Positions 1-14,100 of a DNA stretch of 64,000 nucleotides are shown here, one piece after another. This stretch comes from DASXTW01 sp036505215. GTDB lineage: Bacteria > Actinomycetota > UBA4738. Both the position numbers and the translations under genes were made by a program. The stretch covers positions 1 to 64,000 of the forward strand of contig DASXTW010000087.1 of NCBI GenBank assembly GCA_036505215.1, given 5' to 3'. Every line of letters starts with the position of its first letter. The stretch's first letter is position 1. The notes below the pieces were generated by a model. The model did not search any database, was not told the DNA's origin, and saw only the letters and a list, made by a program, of their open reading frames with translations.

Positions 1-240
1 TTCGCCCCGTCCGAGTCCGCGTGAAGGCCGGGCCCCAAGTCCTGGCCCAGGGAGCACTATCGTCGAGCTCCCTTAGGGGTCTTTCGGTGGCACGTCGAAC
101 GGCCCGGCTCTTCCGGACCGCAACCAAGAATGCTATCAGATTGGCGAGGAGCGGTGTCAACGGGGCGACCTGCGCAAACGGGCACGGAAGCGAACCAGGA
201 CCACAGTCCCCGGTCCTCTGGGCTGCAGGAAGCGAGGCAA

Positions 241-274
241 GGCCCCGGATCCGAGGAAGCCCCGGATCCGGGCC
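241..274 (-). terminator. Hairpin terminator behind the secreted BNR-like gene
   Basis: A near-perfect inverted repeat (GGCCCCGGATCC ... GGATCCGGGCC, one bulged base) lies 10 bases past the stop of the minus-strand gene at 285. No clear U-run follows, so termination is inferred from position and stem strength. The remaining bases 1-240 show no gene I can support. Confidence 0.5.
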
Positions 275-284
275 GTTCGATTCT

Positions 285-2666
285 CTAGACGGCTGAAACG
301 GCCAGCGCGTCGATGATGACCGGCTTGCCGGAGCTGGACACCACGATCTTCAGGGTCCCCGTGTGCACCGACGAGAAGCTCACCGCCGCCAGGTACACCT
401 TCTTGTGGGTGCTGCCGGCGTGCAGGGAGTACGTGTGCTTCAGCGAGCCGTTCCAGTAGATCTTGATGCTGCCGCAGGTGGGGCAGGTCTCCACCATGAT
501 CTGGGCCCGCTTGGCGTGGATCCCCGTCTTCGTCAGGCTCTTCCCCGACAAGGTCGTCTTGGTGTAGGTGTTGTTGAAGAACCCGCTTCCGTTGAGCCTG
601 GACCACCCGCTCGAGGCGCTCAATGCACGGTCGTCCAGAGGAACCACCGCGCACCGCTCCGGGCCGAACCCCCACCCCCGGAAACCCGGTCCGGCGACGT
701 CGTCGAAGGACTCGGCGGAGAAGCAGTAGGTGTGGCCGAAGGAGCCGGTGAAGGTGGCGCCGCCCGCGGGAGCCTTGGACTTCCACAGGATGGGGGCGCC
801 GAAGCTGCCGTTCCACGGAGCGTCCCGGTATTGCACGTCGGCTACCGACGCCTGGTTGCCCAGGAACCACTTCACCGCGAAGGACTTGCCCTTCTGGAAC
901 AACGTGGTCGGTCCATTCAGGACCACGTAAGGGACAGGGTTGGTACCCCAGTTGTACGTCCGCCAGTCCGCGTCGTCGTTGTTGCTGGCCACGTTCCACT
1001 GGTTGCTCAGCCAGACCCGACCGTGGTTCGAGTACTGGTTGGACGCCGGGTCAGGCGTGGCGCCCGAGTAGTCGCCCCATCGACATGGGAAGGAAGGGGA
1101 GGCGCAGCTGAAGTCGAAGTTGTAGCCGGGGGAAGCCTTGACCTCCACGAACTCCGACATCGCGTTGTCCGCCCACTGCGACACCATCTGGATCCGGACG
1201 AAGTCCGAAGCCGACGAGGTGTTGAACCCGACGACGAAGGCGTCGCCGAACCGTTTCGTCGAGCCGCTCACTTTCCGGTCGGGAGAGATGGCCGCATTGA
1301 ACGTGTAGAGAGAGCCATCGGAGATCGTGCCTGAGCGCAGGGGCGGGTTGCTCCCCGCACCGAGCTCGTACCAGCGCACCTCGCTTCTACCACCCCCGCT
1401 GAGCACGGTGTGCTGCGTCCAGATGGCAGTCGTGCTCTTGGACGGGTCGAGGCCCGACACCGAATTGGTAAGGCGGGCGTCGAGCGTATCGAGTACCTCG
1501 CTGGTACCGGATTGAGGAGCGCTCGGTGGGAAGTCGAACGCGGTGACGCTGTGTGCCACCGGGGCACCGACCGGATTGCCGAAGTTCGTGGAAACCGGGT
1601 AGGTGTCCAAGAAGTTTGCGGGGCTGTTGACGAATGGAGACGCGGCGGCTACCACGTATCCAGTAGGGCTCGTGTCTGTCTGGTTCGCGGGGACGGGCGT
1701 GAACGCCTGGGTAACACCATCATGCTGCAGCAGCGGGCCACCCGTCGCATTGAAATACGTGTTTGCCCCGAGCGGCGGGCAGGAGGTCCCCGCTCCGGGC
1801 TTCTGGAGCCAGGCCACGTCCGCCCCCATGAAGTTGCCCGTGAGGTTGTCGAACAGGTTGGACCCGAACAGCAAGAACGCGCTGTTGTCACCCAGCTTCG
1901 GATAGTCAGGCAGCGGGTCGAACCCAGTAAATGGGTTCTGGTAAAACAGGGCGTACTTGCACCAGCTGCTAGATCCGTTGCTGGGCGTCGACGTCCTGCT
2001 GAACCCGATGTACAGGCGGTTCTCGTCGTTCGGGGGACCGGGCGGGGACTCGCAGTCGAACCCCACGAAGTGGCTGAATTCCAGCACCACGTAGTAAAAG
2101 CGCTTCGTCTGTGGGTCCCAGATGACCTGCGGGTCAGTCACGCAATCCGTGTTGGCTCCGGCCAGTCCGCGCAGTCCTCCGGTCGCCACGACATTTCCGT
2201 TCCGGTCGTAGATCCCGTACTTGTCGTTGACGAGCTCGATGTAGCGACTCGGCCCGATTGCTCCCGTCGTGTCGGGCGGCGTGACATTGGGGTCGGTGAG
2301 CCCGGTCCACGCCGGGGAGATGTCCGGATCTCCGCTGGCGATCAGGGGAACGCCCGCCTTGGGAGACGAAGCCCGGGGGGTTGCCGCCAATGGCGCGCTC
2401 TGCCCCGCGCTGGCTGCCGCGACGGCCTTGGTCCGTCCGTACGCCGACTGGTTGGGCACCAGATATCCCTGCTTCTGGTAAAGCCTGGCGGCCGCACTGG
2501 CCGGCCTCAGAGACCCTCTGCGAGCCTCAGCGCTCGAGGCGGTCCGCACGGCCACAGAACCAGCGTGACCCCTGGGCCTCGTACGCGCTTGCGTCGCTGA
2601 CAGAGCAGGAGCGGCCAGGCCTGCCGCGAGCAGCAACGTTCCGACCACGAGTGCAAGTCGTTTCAT
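285..2666 (-). CDS. Secreted BNR/sialidase-like beta-propeller protein with C-terminal jelly-roll-like domain
   Basis: A 793-residue exported protein. I chose the ATG at 2666: it is preceded by a G-run ribosome site and opens a clean signal peptide (MKRLALVVGTLLLAAGL, cleavage near ALSA). The TTG at 2678 would overlap that ribosome site. After a low-complexity stretch, the body (about residues 110-620) has the aromatic, Asp/Gly-rich repeats of BNR-type propellers, including DYPKLG ... NLFD and CRWGDYSGA segments. The last 120 residues form a beta-rich module with a CPTCG pair, ending VIIDALAV, like carbohydrate-binding jelly rolls. No catalytic residues could be assigned. It shares the DYP/NLFD and WGDYS blocks with the secreted protein at 15386, so the two look like distant paralogues. 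Substrate unknown; a surface-glycan role is a guess. Confidence 0.7.
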   Translation of the reverse strand: MKRLALVVGTLLLAAGLAAPALSATQARTRPRGHAGSVAVRTASSAEARRGSLRPASAAARLYQKQGYLVPNQSAYGRTKAVAAASAGQSAPLAATPRASSPKAGVPLIASGDPDISPAWTGLTDPNVTPPDTTGAIGPSRYIELVNDKYGIYDRNGNVVATGGLRGLAGANTDCVTDPQVIWDPQTKRFYYVVLEFSHFVGFDCESPPGPPNDENRLYIGFSRTSTPSNGSSSWCKYALFYQNPFTGFDPLPDYPKLGDNSAFLLFGSNLFDNLTGNFMGADVAWLQKPGAGTSCPPLGANTYFNATGGPLLQHDGVTQAFTPVPANQTDTSPTGYVVAAASPFVNSPANFLDTYPVSTNFGNPVGAPVAHSVTAFDFPPSAPQSGTSEVLDTLDARLTNSVSGLDPSKSTTAIWTQHTVLSGGGRSEVRWYELGAGSNPPLRSGTISDGSLYTFNAAISPDRKVSGSTKRFGDAFVVGFNTSSASDFVRIQMVSQWADNAMSEFVEVKASPGYNFDFSCASPSFPCRWGDYSGATPDPASNQYSNHGRVWLSNQWNVASNNDDADWRTYNWGTNPVPYVVLNGPTTLFQKGKSFAVKWFLGNQASVADVQYRDAPWNGSFGAPILWKSKAPAGGATFTGSFGHTYCFSAESFDDVAGPGFRGWGFGPERCAVVPLDDRALSASSGWSRLNGSGFFNNTYTKTTLSGKSLTKTGIHAKRAQIMVETCPTCGSIKIYWNGSLKHTYSLHAGSTHKKVYLAAVSFSSVHTGTLKIVVSSSGKPVIIDALAVSAV

Positions 2667-2837
2667 CGACCCCCCCAATGTGATGACGCGCCCTGAATGC
2701 AGGAGGCGTCGCCGGACAAAGTGGGCGGGATTCTCTCACGCGGAATCAAGCACTCACAACCAACTTTCGGAGGAAATTGGGGTAGCCCGGGTGAAAACCA
2801 ACCGGATCGAGCGTGAAGAACGCTGTGAGTGGCGGCC

Positions 2838-5300
2838 TCAGCGCTCGCAGGAGATCCGGGGACCGGAGCCTGACCCTTGGAGGCAGGTGTCGGTCCCTGG
2901 GCCTCCGTTCAACGAGTCGTTGCCCGTTCCCCCGAGGAGGATGTCGGCGCCCCAGCCTCCGTACAGGGCGTCGGAGCTGTAGCCCCCGTACACGCGATCC
3001 GCCCCACTTCCCCCGTACACCACATCGCTGCCGTCACCCGCGTAGATGAGGTCGGCACCCCCATAGCCGTAGATCGTGTCGTTTCCTCCGAGGCCGCAGA
3101 TCACGTCACTTCCGCTCGTCCCTTTGAGGACGTCGGCTCCCGCAGTCCCGAGCCGCGTGCACACAACCGTGCGTGCCAGGGAGGAATCGTTGGCTGGATT
3201 CGGGTCGCTCTCGTTGCCCTGGACCTGCCCGGCATCGGTGATCCTTCCGCCCTCAGTCGTCTTCACCACCAACTTGACCGACGCGCTGGCTTTCGACGTG
3301 ATCGATCCCAGGTTGCATATGACCGGACCGGACCCGGTGCACGATCCCTGGCTCGGGTCGGCCGACACGAACTGCACGGAGTCAGGCAACGTGTCGGTGA
3401 GGACCACGTCCGTGGCCCGGCCGGGACCACCGTTTCGGACGGTGACCACGTAGGTGAGGCTTGCCCCAACCTTCAGCGGGTCGGGAGAATCCGAGATCCG
3501 AAAGGACAGGTCCGCCGGGGCACCCACCTCGATGCACTCCCCGGAGGGGGAGCAGGTCACGGTGGCCCCGTATTCGAACTTGGCCCAGGTCGAGCCGTCC
3601 TGTTCCACGTTGACGTCCGTCACGGGGAAGCCCAGATGTCCGGAGGCCTCGCCCGACGCGATGTAGTGGGCCAGGACATATCCGTGGAGCTCGTGAGCCG
3701 CTCCATCCCCGATCCCTTCCTTGAAGTAGACGTTGCCCTGTTCGAATCGGGCCATGGCGCACGTCTTCCCCGAGCATCCGTCTGGATGAAGGGCGATCAC
3801 GCTGGACCGGGGCATCCCGAGGGGCCCACCGGACTCTCCGAGCGCTCGGTACTTGTCGTAGACAGGGCCGTGCTCCCAGTACGCGGCCGCCCGAGCCTGG
3901 TTCCAGTAGATGGCCCCGTCAGCGAAGCGCTGGCGCAGGCCGCCCGGGACAGAGACCTGTCTCGATGCGGCCAGGCCGGGTGCGCACATCAGCTTGTCGT
4001 ACTTCAAACGGATATCGCCGATGACCTGCCGGTTCGCGTTGATCCAGACCCGGTCGTCCTTGAGCGCGAGGGCCCGCCGGAGCGTGGTGCCAGAGACGTC
4101 GGCTTGGCCCGAGGTCCCCACGACCGTGACGGTGATGATCCGCCCCGAGACTCCCCGGATGGGGCTGGCGAACTTCGTGACGGTCCCGATGTTGCCCGTA
4201 TAGGGACGTAGCTTGCTCGTCACGGTTGTGTCGGAGAGAGGGCCTACCTTCCAGACCGTGTTCGGGTTGGCCTGCGTGTAGTCCCCCGGGTCGCACACGC
4301 CGCGCAGGTACGGCAAGGGCGCCCCGCCCCACACGAACTCATTGTTCTCAGTGAACCCCCCGCTCGCCGAGTGGTAGTAGGCCTGGATGGGGGCATCGTT
4401 GTACAGCACGACCACCCGGTTCGTGTTGGTGACCGCCGAGACCCAACGGCTCCCCTGGGCGCCGCCTTCCTTGTCCCACCCGGCGTATACCTGATCCCTG
4501 GTGTCGTCGTACAGCCCACAGTTGCAGCCGGACCGATGCTGCCCCACCCGGGCCACCTTCTCGAACGCGTAGGTGCGCGCCGCCACGGCCTGTGTCTCGA
4601 GAGCTTCCATCGGCCAACTGCTGGGAACCTCAGCCAGACCGAAGAGGTAGGACTGCGGTTTGAGCACGATGATCAGGCGCTCACAGAAGGACAGATCGGA
4701 GCAAGCGTTGCTCGCGAACAGGTTGAACTCCAGGTGCCCTCGGTTGTACGTGTGGCCGGCCTCGGACACCCGGACCTTGCCGGAGCCCGCATAGACGCCG
4801 TAGATGTTCACCTTCGTGCTGCCCCACAGGTGCCCCTTGCAGTTTGGGCAGTCCCCCACCAGTTTTCCGGCCTCGTCGAGCACCCGATACCTGCCGGACG
4901 AAGCGACGAGTACTCGCCAGGTCTGTCCCTGTTTTATGGTTCGCCCACCGATCAGCTTTCCGTCCGTGGATCCCAGTCGAAGGGCCACCGACCCCTCGAC
5001 CGCGGTCACATGCAGCTTCTTGACGTGCTGGGCCAACCCGATGCGAAGCCTGCTCGGGCTGGAGGGAGCCAGGGCCACATTGGTGCCCATGTAGAAGTGC
5101 CCCAGGATCTTCTGGTTGCTCCAGCCCTTCAGGGCAAGACCGTACGCCCCCCACTGGGGAAGCCCGAGCCCGTGTCCGTACCCGGAGCCATAGAAGGTGA
5201 AGCTACTCGCCGCGCTGCTCGTGGCCGGCGCCAGGACGGAGAGCGCCAGGGCCAGCGCAAGAGAGACGGGAGCCCTCCTTCCCAGGAACCGGCGAGTCAT
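2838..5300 (-). CDS. SpoIID/LytB-domain protein with LGFP, DUF11 and RTX-type repeats
   Basis: An 820-residue secreted protein. The ATG at 5300 follows GGAGG by eight bases and overlaps the TGA of the amidase gene (TGATG), so the two are probably translationally coupled. A signal peptide occupies residues 1-31. The SpoIID signature GYGHGLGLPQWGAYG is at about 40-54. The central SpoIID block (SSWPMEALETQAVAARTYAF, then SASGGFTENNEFVWGG) follows. LGFP-like repeats (GHLGFPVTD) come next, then a DUF11 segment (DPLKVGASLTYVVTVRNGG). The last 90 residues are glycine/aspartate nonapeptides of the GGxGxD type, as in RTX calcium-binding rolls. SpoIID-like proteins cleave or enhance cleavage of peptidoglycan glycan strands. 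With the adjacent amidase this suggests a two-gene wall-remodelling unit. The RTX tail is unusual. Confidence 0.85.
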   Translation of the reverse strand: MTRRFLGRRAPVSLALALALSVLAPATSSAASSFTFYGSGYGHGLGLPQWGAYGLALKGWSNQKILGHFYMGTNVALAPSSPSRLRIGLAQHVKKLHVTAVEGSVALRLGSTDGKLIGGRTIKQGQTWRVLVASSGRYRVLDEAGKLVGDCPNCKGHLWGSTKVNIYGVYAGSGKVRVSEAGHTYNRGHLEFNLFASNACSDLSFCERLIIVLKPQSYLFGLAEVPSSWPMEALETQAVAARTYAFEKVARVGQHRSGCNCGLYDDTRDQVYAGWDKEGGAQGSRWVSAVTNTNRVVVLYNDAPIQAYYHSASGGFTENNEFVWGGAPLPYLRGVCDPGDYTQANPNTVWKVGPLSDTTVTSKLRPYTGNIGTVTKFASPIRGVSGRIITVTVVGTSGQADVSGTTLRRALALKDDRVWINANRQVIGDIRLKYDKLMCAPGLAASRQVSVPGGLRQRFADGAIYWNQARAAAYWEHGPVYDKYRALGESGGPLGMPRSSVIALHPDGCSGKTCAMARFEQGNVYFKEGIGDGAAHELHGYVLAHYIASGEASGHLGFPVTDVNVEQDGSTWAKFEYGATVTCSPSGECIEVGAPADLSFRISDSPDPLKVGASLTYVVTVRNGGPGRATDVVLTDTLPDSVQFVSADPSQGSCTGSGPVICNLGSITSKASASVKLVVKTTEGGRITDAGQVQGNESDPNPANDSSLARTVVCTRLGTAGADVLKGTSGSDVICGLGGNDTIYGYGGADLIYAGDGSDVVYGGSGADRVYGGYSSDALYGGWGADILLGGTGNDSLNGGPGTDTCLQGSGSGPRISCER

Positions 5301-6964
5301 CAGGATCCTCCGAGCAAGGAGCTCGGGGAGGCAGACGGAGTCGGTGTGGGCGATGGACACGGGGAGATGGACGGAGAGGGCGACGGGCTGGGAGAGGGCG
5401 ACGGGCTGGGAGACGGGCACGGAGGGACGGGTTTGATCGTCAACGTGAACGCTGCGGGGCGAGCCTGACCGCTCGCGTTCGAGGCCCTGAGGACCACGCG
5501 GTAGATGCCCGGAGGCACGGGCTCGCCCTCGCGGGTGAGGCCATCCCACGTGAGCGAGAATGACGAGCCCTGGCGGTTCCAGCTCCTTATGACGTGGTCG
5601 CCCGCGTCCAGGACCCGCAGGTTCCATTTCATCGTGGCCGAGGCGGTGGCCTTCCAGGTGACCGAACCCTGGCCGGTGATGAAGCTCGAGGGCTTCTGCT
5701 TCGCGTTGAAGATCTTGGGCAGGCCGATCTGGTACACCGTCGAACGGATCGACCGCAGCTGGGCATAGAGGTAGTAGCCGGGGCAGCTCGTGTACCCGGC
5801 GTCACGATGTCCCGCGATCGTTCTGAAGCGGACCCACGTCCCGGGCGGGTACTTGTTCCCCGTGCTGCCCCTCGACATCATCCATACCGACGCGCTGGGA
5901 TCGACGTGGGCCCAGTCGAGCCGCCAGGCCAACAGCCGTTCGATCGCGCGGATCAACGCGGATGTGGGACGGGCGATCTGAAAGTTGCCGATGGCCGACA
6001 CCGCGACGCTGCCCGTATTGAATCCTTTGGTGGCGCCCGGTAGGACCGGATTCGTCATGCCGCCGTACCGCCCCTCGAAGACCTGCCCGTACCTGTCGAT
6101 CAGGAAGTTGTAGGCGATGTCGCACCAGCCCAGGCTCTTCGTGTGATACCAGTAGATGGCTCGGACGATCCCTGGCGATTGGCTCGCCCGATAGTTGTTC
6201 GCGTTGGCCGTGTGGTGGACGAACGCCATCTTGACTCGAGAGGAGTAGTAGGGCCCGCAGTTGCGGTACCGCTCGTTCGCTCCCCACCCGGCACGGGTGG
6301 TGATCCCCGGCTTCCGGGTCATGGCCTCGGCGGACGTTACCCCGAGGAGCCCACGCGCTCCAAGCCCGCGGTCTCGTCGCACAGCCCCACCACGCGCCGT
6401 CCCTTCGGCGTTGATGTAGATGGCTCGCATGTCCGAGAACTCGCTGTTGCCGGGCAAGGTCAGCTCGATGCGCGCGCACTCGGCCGCTCCGACCCAGACG
6501 AGGTCGGTTCCCGTGCGCCCGGCCAACGAATCCGGCGAGCCGCGGTCCGGTCCATCCTCCATCGCCTCGGTGTCCAGCGCCTGGCCCCAGTGCCGAAGGT
6601 CCCGCCCCGCCCGGATACTCGCCCGGAGCGTCCCGTCGCCACGCTGGTTCCAGGTGAGCGCCATTGCGGTGAACCGGATCGGGGCGCACATGGCGATCGG
6701 CCGCAGCGTCACGCCTCTGCTGGATCGAACTCCGTGGGCGGTGGCCTGGAGCGAGCGGGAGGGCGCCTTCGCCAGCAGCGAGGAGCCACGGATCGAGACG
6801 GCTCTGGCCTCGGTGGCGGGAAAACGAGCCGGCAGGGCTCGACCTGGCAACGGAGATGGGAACCAGGTGAAGAAGGTCAATCCGAGCGCTAGTGAGCCAA
6901 CCGCGGCCATGCGACGCGCTCGACGGGAAGCCCAATGGTGATCTTGTCTCGTCCTCAATCGCAT
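5300..6964 (-). CDS. N-acetylmuramoyl-L-alanine amidase, PGRP/amidase_2 family
   Basis: A secreted peptidoglycan amidase of about 554 residues, predicted to cut the bond between N-acetylmuramic acid and L-alanine. The N-terminus is basic and then hydrophobic (MAAVGSLALGLTFFTW). A poorly conserved region precedes the PGRP domain, which begins at ITTRAGWGA. The zinc-site elements are visible: FVHHTANANN at about residue 250, AYNFLIDRYGQVFEGRYGG, and HRDAGYTSCPG at about 375. A FlgD-like Ig module (SLTWDGLTREGEPVPPGIY) follows. The tail is a low-complexity Ser/Pro run encoded by tandem repeats near 5340-5425. The ATG at 6964 is preferred over the GTG at 6973, but neither has a good ribosome site. 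It lies upstream of and overlaps the SpoIID-like gene. Confidence 0.88.
   Translation of the reverse strand: MRLRTRQDHHWASRRARRMAAVGSLALGLTFFTWFPSPLPGRALPARFPATEARAVSIRGSSLLAKAPSRSLQATAHGVRSSRGVTLRPIAMCAPIRFTAMALTWNQRGDGTLRASIRAGRDLRHWGQALDTEAMEDGPDRGSPDSLAGRTGTDLVWVGAAECARIELTLPGNSEFSDMRAIYINAEGTARGGAVRRDRGLGARGLLGVTSAEAMTRKPGITTRAGWGANERYRNCGPYYSSRVKMAFVHHTANANNYRASQSPGIVRAIYWYHTKSLGWCDIAYNFLIDRYGQVFEGRYGGMTNPVLPGATKGFNTGSVAVSAIGNFQIARPTSALIRAIERLLAWRLDWAHVDPSASVWMMSRGSTGNKYPPGTWVRFRTIAGHRDAGYTSCPGYYLYAQLRSIRSTVYQIGLPKIFNAKQKPSSFITGQGSVTWKATASATMKWNLRVLDAGDHVIRSWNRQGSSFSLTWDGLTREGEPVPPGIYRVVLRASNASGQARPAAFTLTIKPVPPCPSPSPSPSPSPSPSPSISPCPSPTPTPSASPSSLLGGS
5335..5425 (-). repeat. Short tandem repeats encoding a Pro-Ser tail
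   Basis: GC-rich degenerate hexamer-type repeats (GGGCGA and GGGAGA units on the plus strand) encode the PSPSPS tail of the amidase. Such tails often act as wall-spanning linkers. Copy number may vary between strains. Confidence 0.6.
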
Positions 6965-7117
6965 GACTCGCACCCGGAGGGAGGCGGAGGCGCCTCCGAA
7001 CCACAGCTCGTCCTAGACATCGGCCGTCCCCCTCGAGCCCCTTAGCCAACCATCGCCAACCGCGGTTTGGGAAGAGCAGGAACGTAAAGAAATGCGGGCG
7101 TCAAACGTAAGAAACTG

Positions 7118-7183
7118 ACAAAAGAAGGCCCGGACATCCACTCCCGCACGGTGCGCGGGGGGAGACGCCCGGGCCTCTCCTTC
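7118..7183 (-). terminator. Rho-independent terminator of rpoBC
   Basis: On the minus strand AGGCCCGG pairs with CCGGGCCT across a G/C-rich inner stem, followed directly by TTCTTTTG. It lies just past the rpoC stop, so it ends the rpoBC transcript. No rpsL/rpsG/fusA genes follow, unlike the common actinobacterial order. Confidence 0.75.
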
Positions 7184-7204
7184 TGATCGAGGCGGCTTCG
7201 GCGG

Positions 7205-11149
<3,945 letters not shown>

Positions 11150-11199
11150 TTAGTGCTTCGCCCCTTTCATTCCTCGCTGCCCCCCTGGACCCCCGGCTC

Positions 11200-14100
11200 C
11201 TAGTCAAAGTCCGCTCCGGCCGGTTCTCTCCTGGAGAGGTCGATGCCGAGCTCTTCGGCCGCTCGGAACACGTCCTCGTCGGTCTCCCGCATCTCGATCT
11301 CCTTGCCTTCGGCCGAGAGGACCTCGACGTTCAGGCACAGGGACTGCATCTCCTTGATCAGGACCTTGAACGACTCGGGGATCCCGGGCTCGGGGATGTT
11401 CTCGCCCTTGACGATGGCCTCGTACACCTTGACCCGGCCGAGCACGTCGTCCGACTTGATCGTGAGCAATTCCTGGAGGGCGTAGGCCGCACCGTATGCC
11501 TCGAGCGCCCAGACCTCCATCTCGCCGAACCGCTGCCCGCCGAACTGGGCCTTTCCGCCTAGGGGCTGCTGAGTGATCATCGAGTAGGGCCCCGTGCTCC
11601 TGGCGTGGATCTTGTCGTCCACCAGGTGCAGCAGCTTCATGATGTAGATGTAGCCAACCGTCACCGGTACGTCGAAGGGCTCGCCACTCCGGCCGTCGTA
11701 CAGCCGGGCCTTCCCGACCTCGTCCACGAGTGAATACCCTTCCCATTCCGAGTTCGCCGAGTCCAAGGCCTCCAGGATGTCGCCTTCCCGGGCTCCGTCG
11801 AACACGGGCGAGGCCACGAACATGGACTCGCTGGGCCAGTGCTTGCCGGCTACCTGGGAACCGTCCGATCCTGACCCGTCCGAAGCGATAGCCGTCTTCT
11901 GGCCGTTCCGGAAGCCGACCCTGGCCGCCCACCCCAGGTGGGCCTCCAGGACCTGCCCCAGGTTCATCCGGGACGGCACGCCCAACGGATTCAGCACGAT
12001 GTCCACCGGGGTTCCGTCCGGGAGGAAGGGCATGTCTTCCTCGGAGAGGATCTTGGCGATGACGCCCTTGTTCCCGTGGCGCCCCGCCAGCTTGTCGCCG
12101 TCCGAGATCTTCCGCTTCTGGGCAACGTACACCCGAACCAGCTCGTTCACGCCGGGAGCCAGCTCGTCGCCGGAGTCGCGGGAGAACACCCGGACCCCGA
12201 TGACCTTGCCCGACTCGCCGTGGCGCATCTTGAGCGAGGTGTCGCGAACCTCGCGGGCCTTCTCGCCGAAGATCGCCCGGAGCAGCCGTTCCTCCGGCGT
12301 CAGCTCGGTCTCGCCCTTCGGGGTGACCTTGCCCACCAGGTAGTCGCCCGGGTTGACCTCGGCTCCGATCCGCACGATCCCCCGCTCGTCCAGGTCCTTC
12401 AGGATCTCCTCGGAGACGTTGGGGATGTCTCGGGTGATCTCCTCGGGCCCGAGCTTGGTGTCGCGGGCGTCGACCTCGTGTTCCTCGATGTGGATGGAGG
12501 TGAGGACGTCGTCCTTCACCAGCCGTTCGGACAGAACGATGGCGTCCTCGTAGTTGTGGCCTTCCCAGGGCATGAACGCCACCAGCAGGTTCTTGCCCAG
12601 GGCCAGCTCCCCCCGTTCGGTGGACGGCCCGTCGGCGATGACCTGCCCCTTTTTCACGTGGTCGCCCGTGCGGACCATGGGCTTCTGGTTGATGCAGGTA
12701 CCCTGGTTCGAACGGCGGAACTTGAGCAGTGGATACGTCCGCAGCTCACCGGTTCGGCCCCGGATCACGATGTCTTCGGCCGAGACCTCCTCTACCGTCC
12801 CGGCCACGTCCGAGATGATCACGTCACCCGCGTCCACTGCGGCCCGGAACTCCACGCCTGTCCCGATCAGCGGAGCCTCGGCTCGCAGGAGCGGCACTGC
12901 CTGGCGCTGCATGTTGGCCCCCATCAAGGCGCGGTTGGCGTCGTCGTGCTCCAGGAACGGGATCAACGCGGCCGCCACCGATACGATCTGCTTCGGCGAC
13001 ACGTCCATGTAGTCGACCTCGTTCGGCGTCACGTAGTCGACCTCGCCGCCCTTGCGCCGGACCAGGACGTGGTCCTCGGTGAACCGGCCCCGGGCGTCGA
13101 CGGGGGTGTTGGCCTGGGCGATGACGTGCTTGTCCTCCTCGTCCGCCGTCAGGTAGTCGATCTGGTCCGTCACCCGGCCCTTCTCCACCTTGCGGTACGG
13201 GGTCTCCACGAACCCGAACTCGTTGATGCGCCCATACGTGGACAGCGAACCGATCAGGCCGATGTTCGGGCCCTCGGGCGTCTCGATGGGGCACATCCGG
13301 CCGTAGTGCGAGGGGTGGACGTCACGCACCTCGAACCCGGCCCGTTCGCGCGACAGGCCGCCCGGGCCGAGGGCCGACAGCCGGCGCTTGTGCGTGAGCC
13401 CGGCAAGCGGGTTGGTCTGGTCCATGAACTGGGAGAGCTGGGAGGTCCCGAAGAACTCCTTGATGGCCGCCACCACCGGGCGGATGTTGATCAGGGTCTG
13501 CGGCGTGATGGCCTCGACGTCCTGCGTGGTCATCCGCTCCCTGACCACCCGCTCCATCCTGGTGAGGCCGAGACGGACCTGGTTCTGGATCAGCTCGCCC
13601 ACGGACCGGATGCGGCGGTTCCCGAAGTGGTCGATGTCGTCGACCTCGTAGCCCTCCTCCCCCACGTGGAGCTTGGCCAGGTACTGGACGGTCTTGACGA
13701 TGTCCTCGAAGGTGAGGACGCCCTTGAAGGACGGAGCCAGCTTGTCCTTCTCGCCCCCGTGCGGCTCTGCGAACACCCGCCACCTGGGCTGCTCCCAGTC
13801 CTTCTTGTCCGGGTTGTCCTTCTCCTTGAGGGAGTCGAACTTGGCCTTGAGCTGCTTGCGCGCGAGGTCCGAAGCACCGCCCAGCTTCTTACCGACCTTG
13901 TACCGGCCGACCTTGGCCAGGTCGTACCGCTTCGGGTTGAAGAACAGGTTCTCCAGGAGCGTCTGGGCAGACTCGGCGGTTGGCGGCTCGCCCGGCCGGA
14001 GCTTGCGGTAGATGTCCTCCAGCGCCTCCTCCTGGGTCTTGAAGTGGTCTTTCTCCAGCGTGGCCGCGATCGATGGTGCGTTGTCGAACAGGTGGAGGAT

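Noticed and set aside
5335..5425. CRISPR-like short repeats
   Set aside because: The repeats are contiguous, coding, degenerate and hexameric, with no spacers.
13380..13450. Rifampicin resistance from T/A substitutions in rpoB (518 and 522 positions)
   Set aside because: The same residues occur naturally in many sensitive bacteria; the key positions 516, 526 and 531 are sensitive-type.
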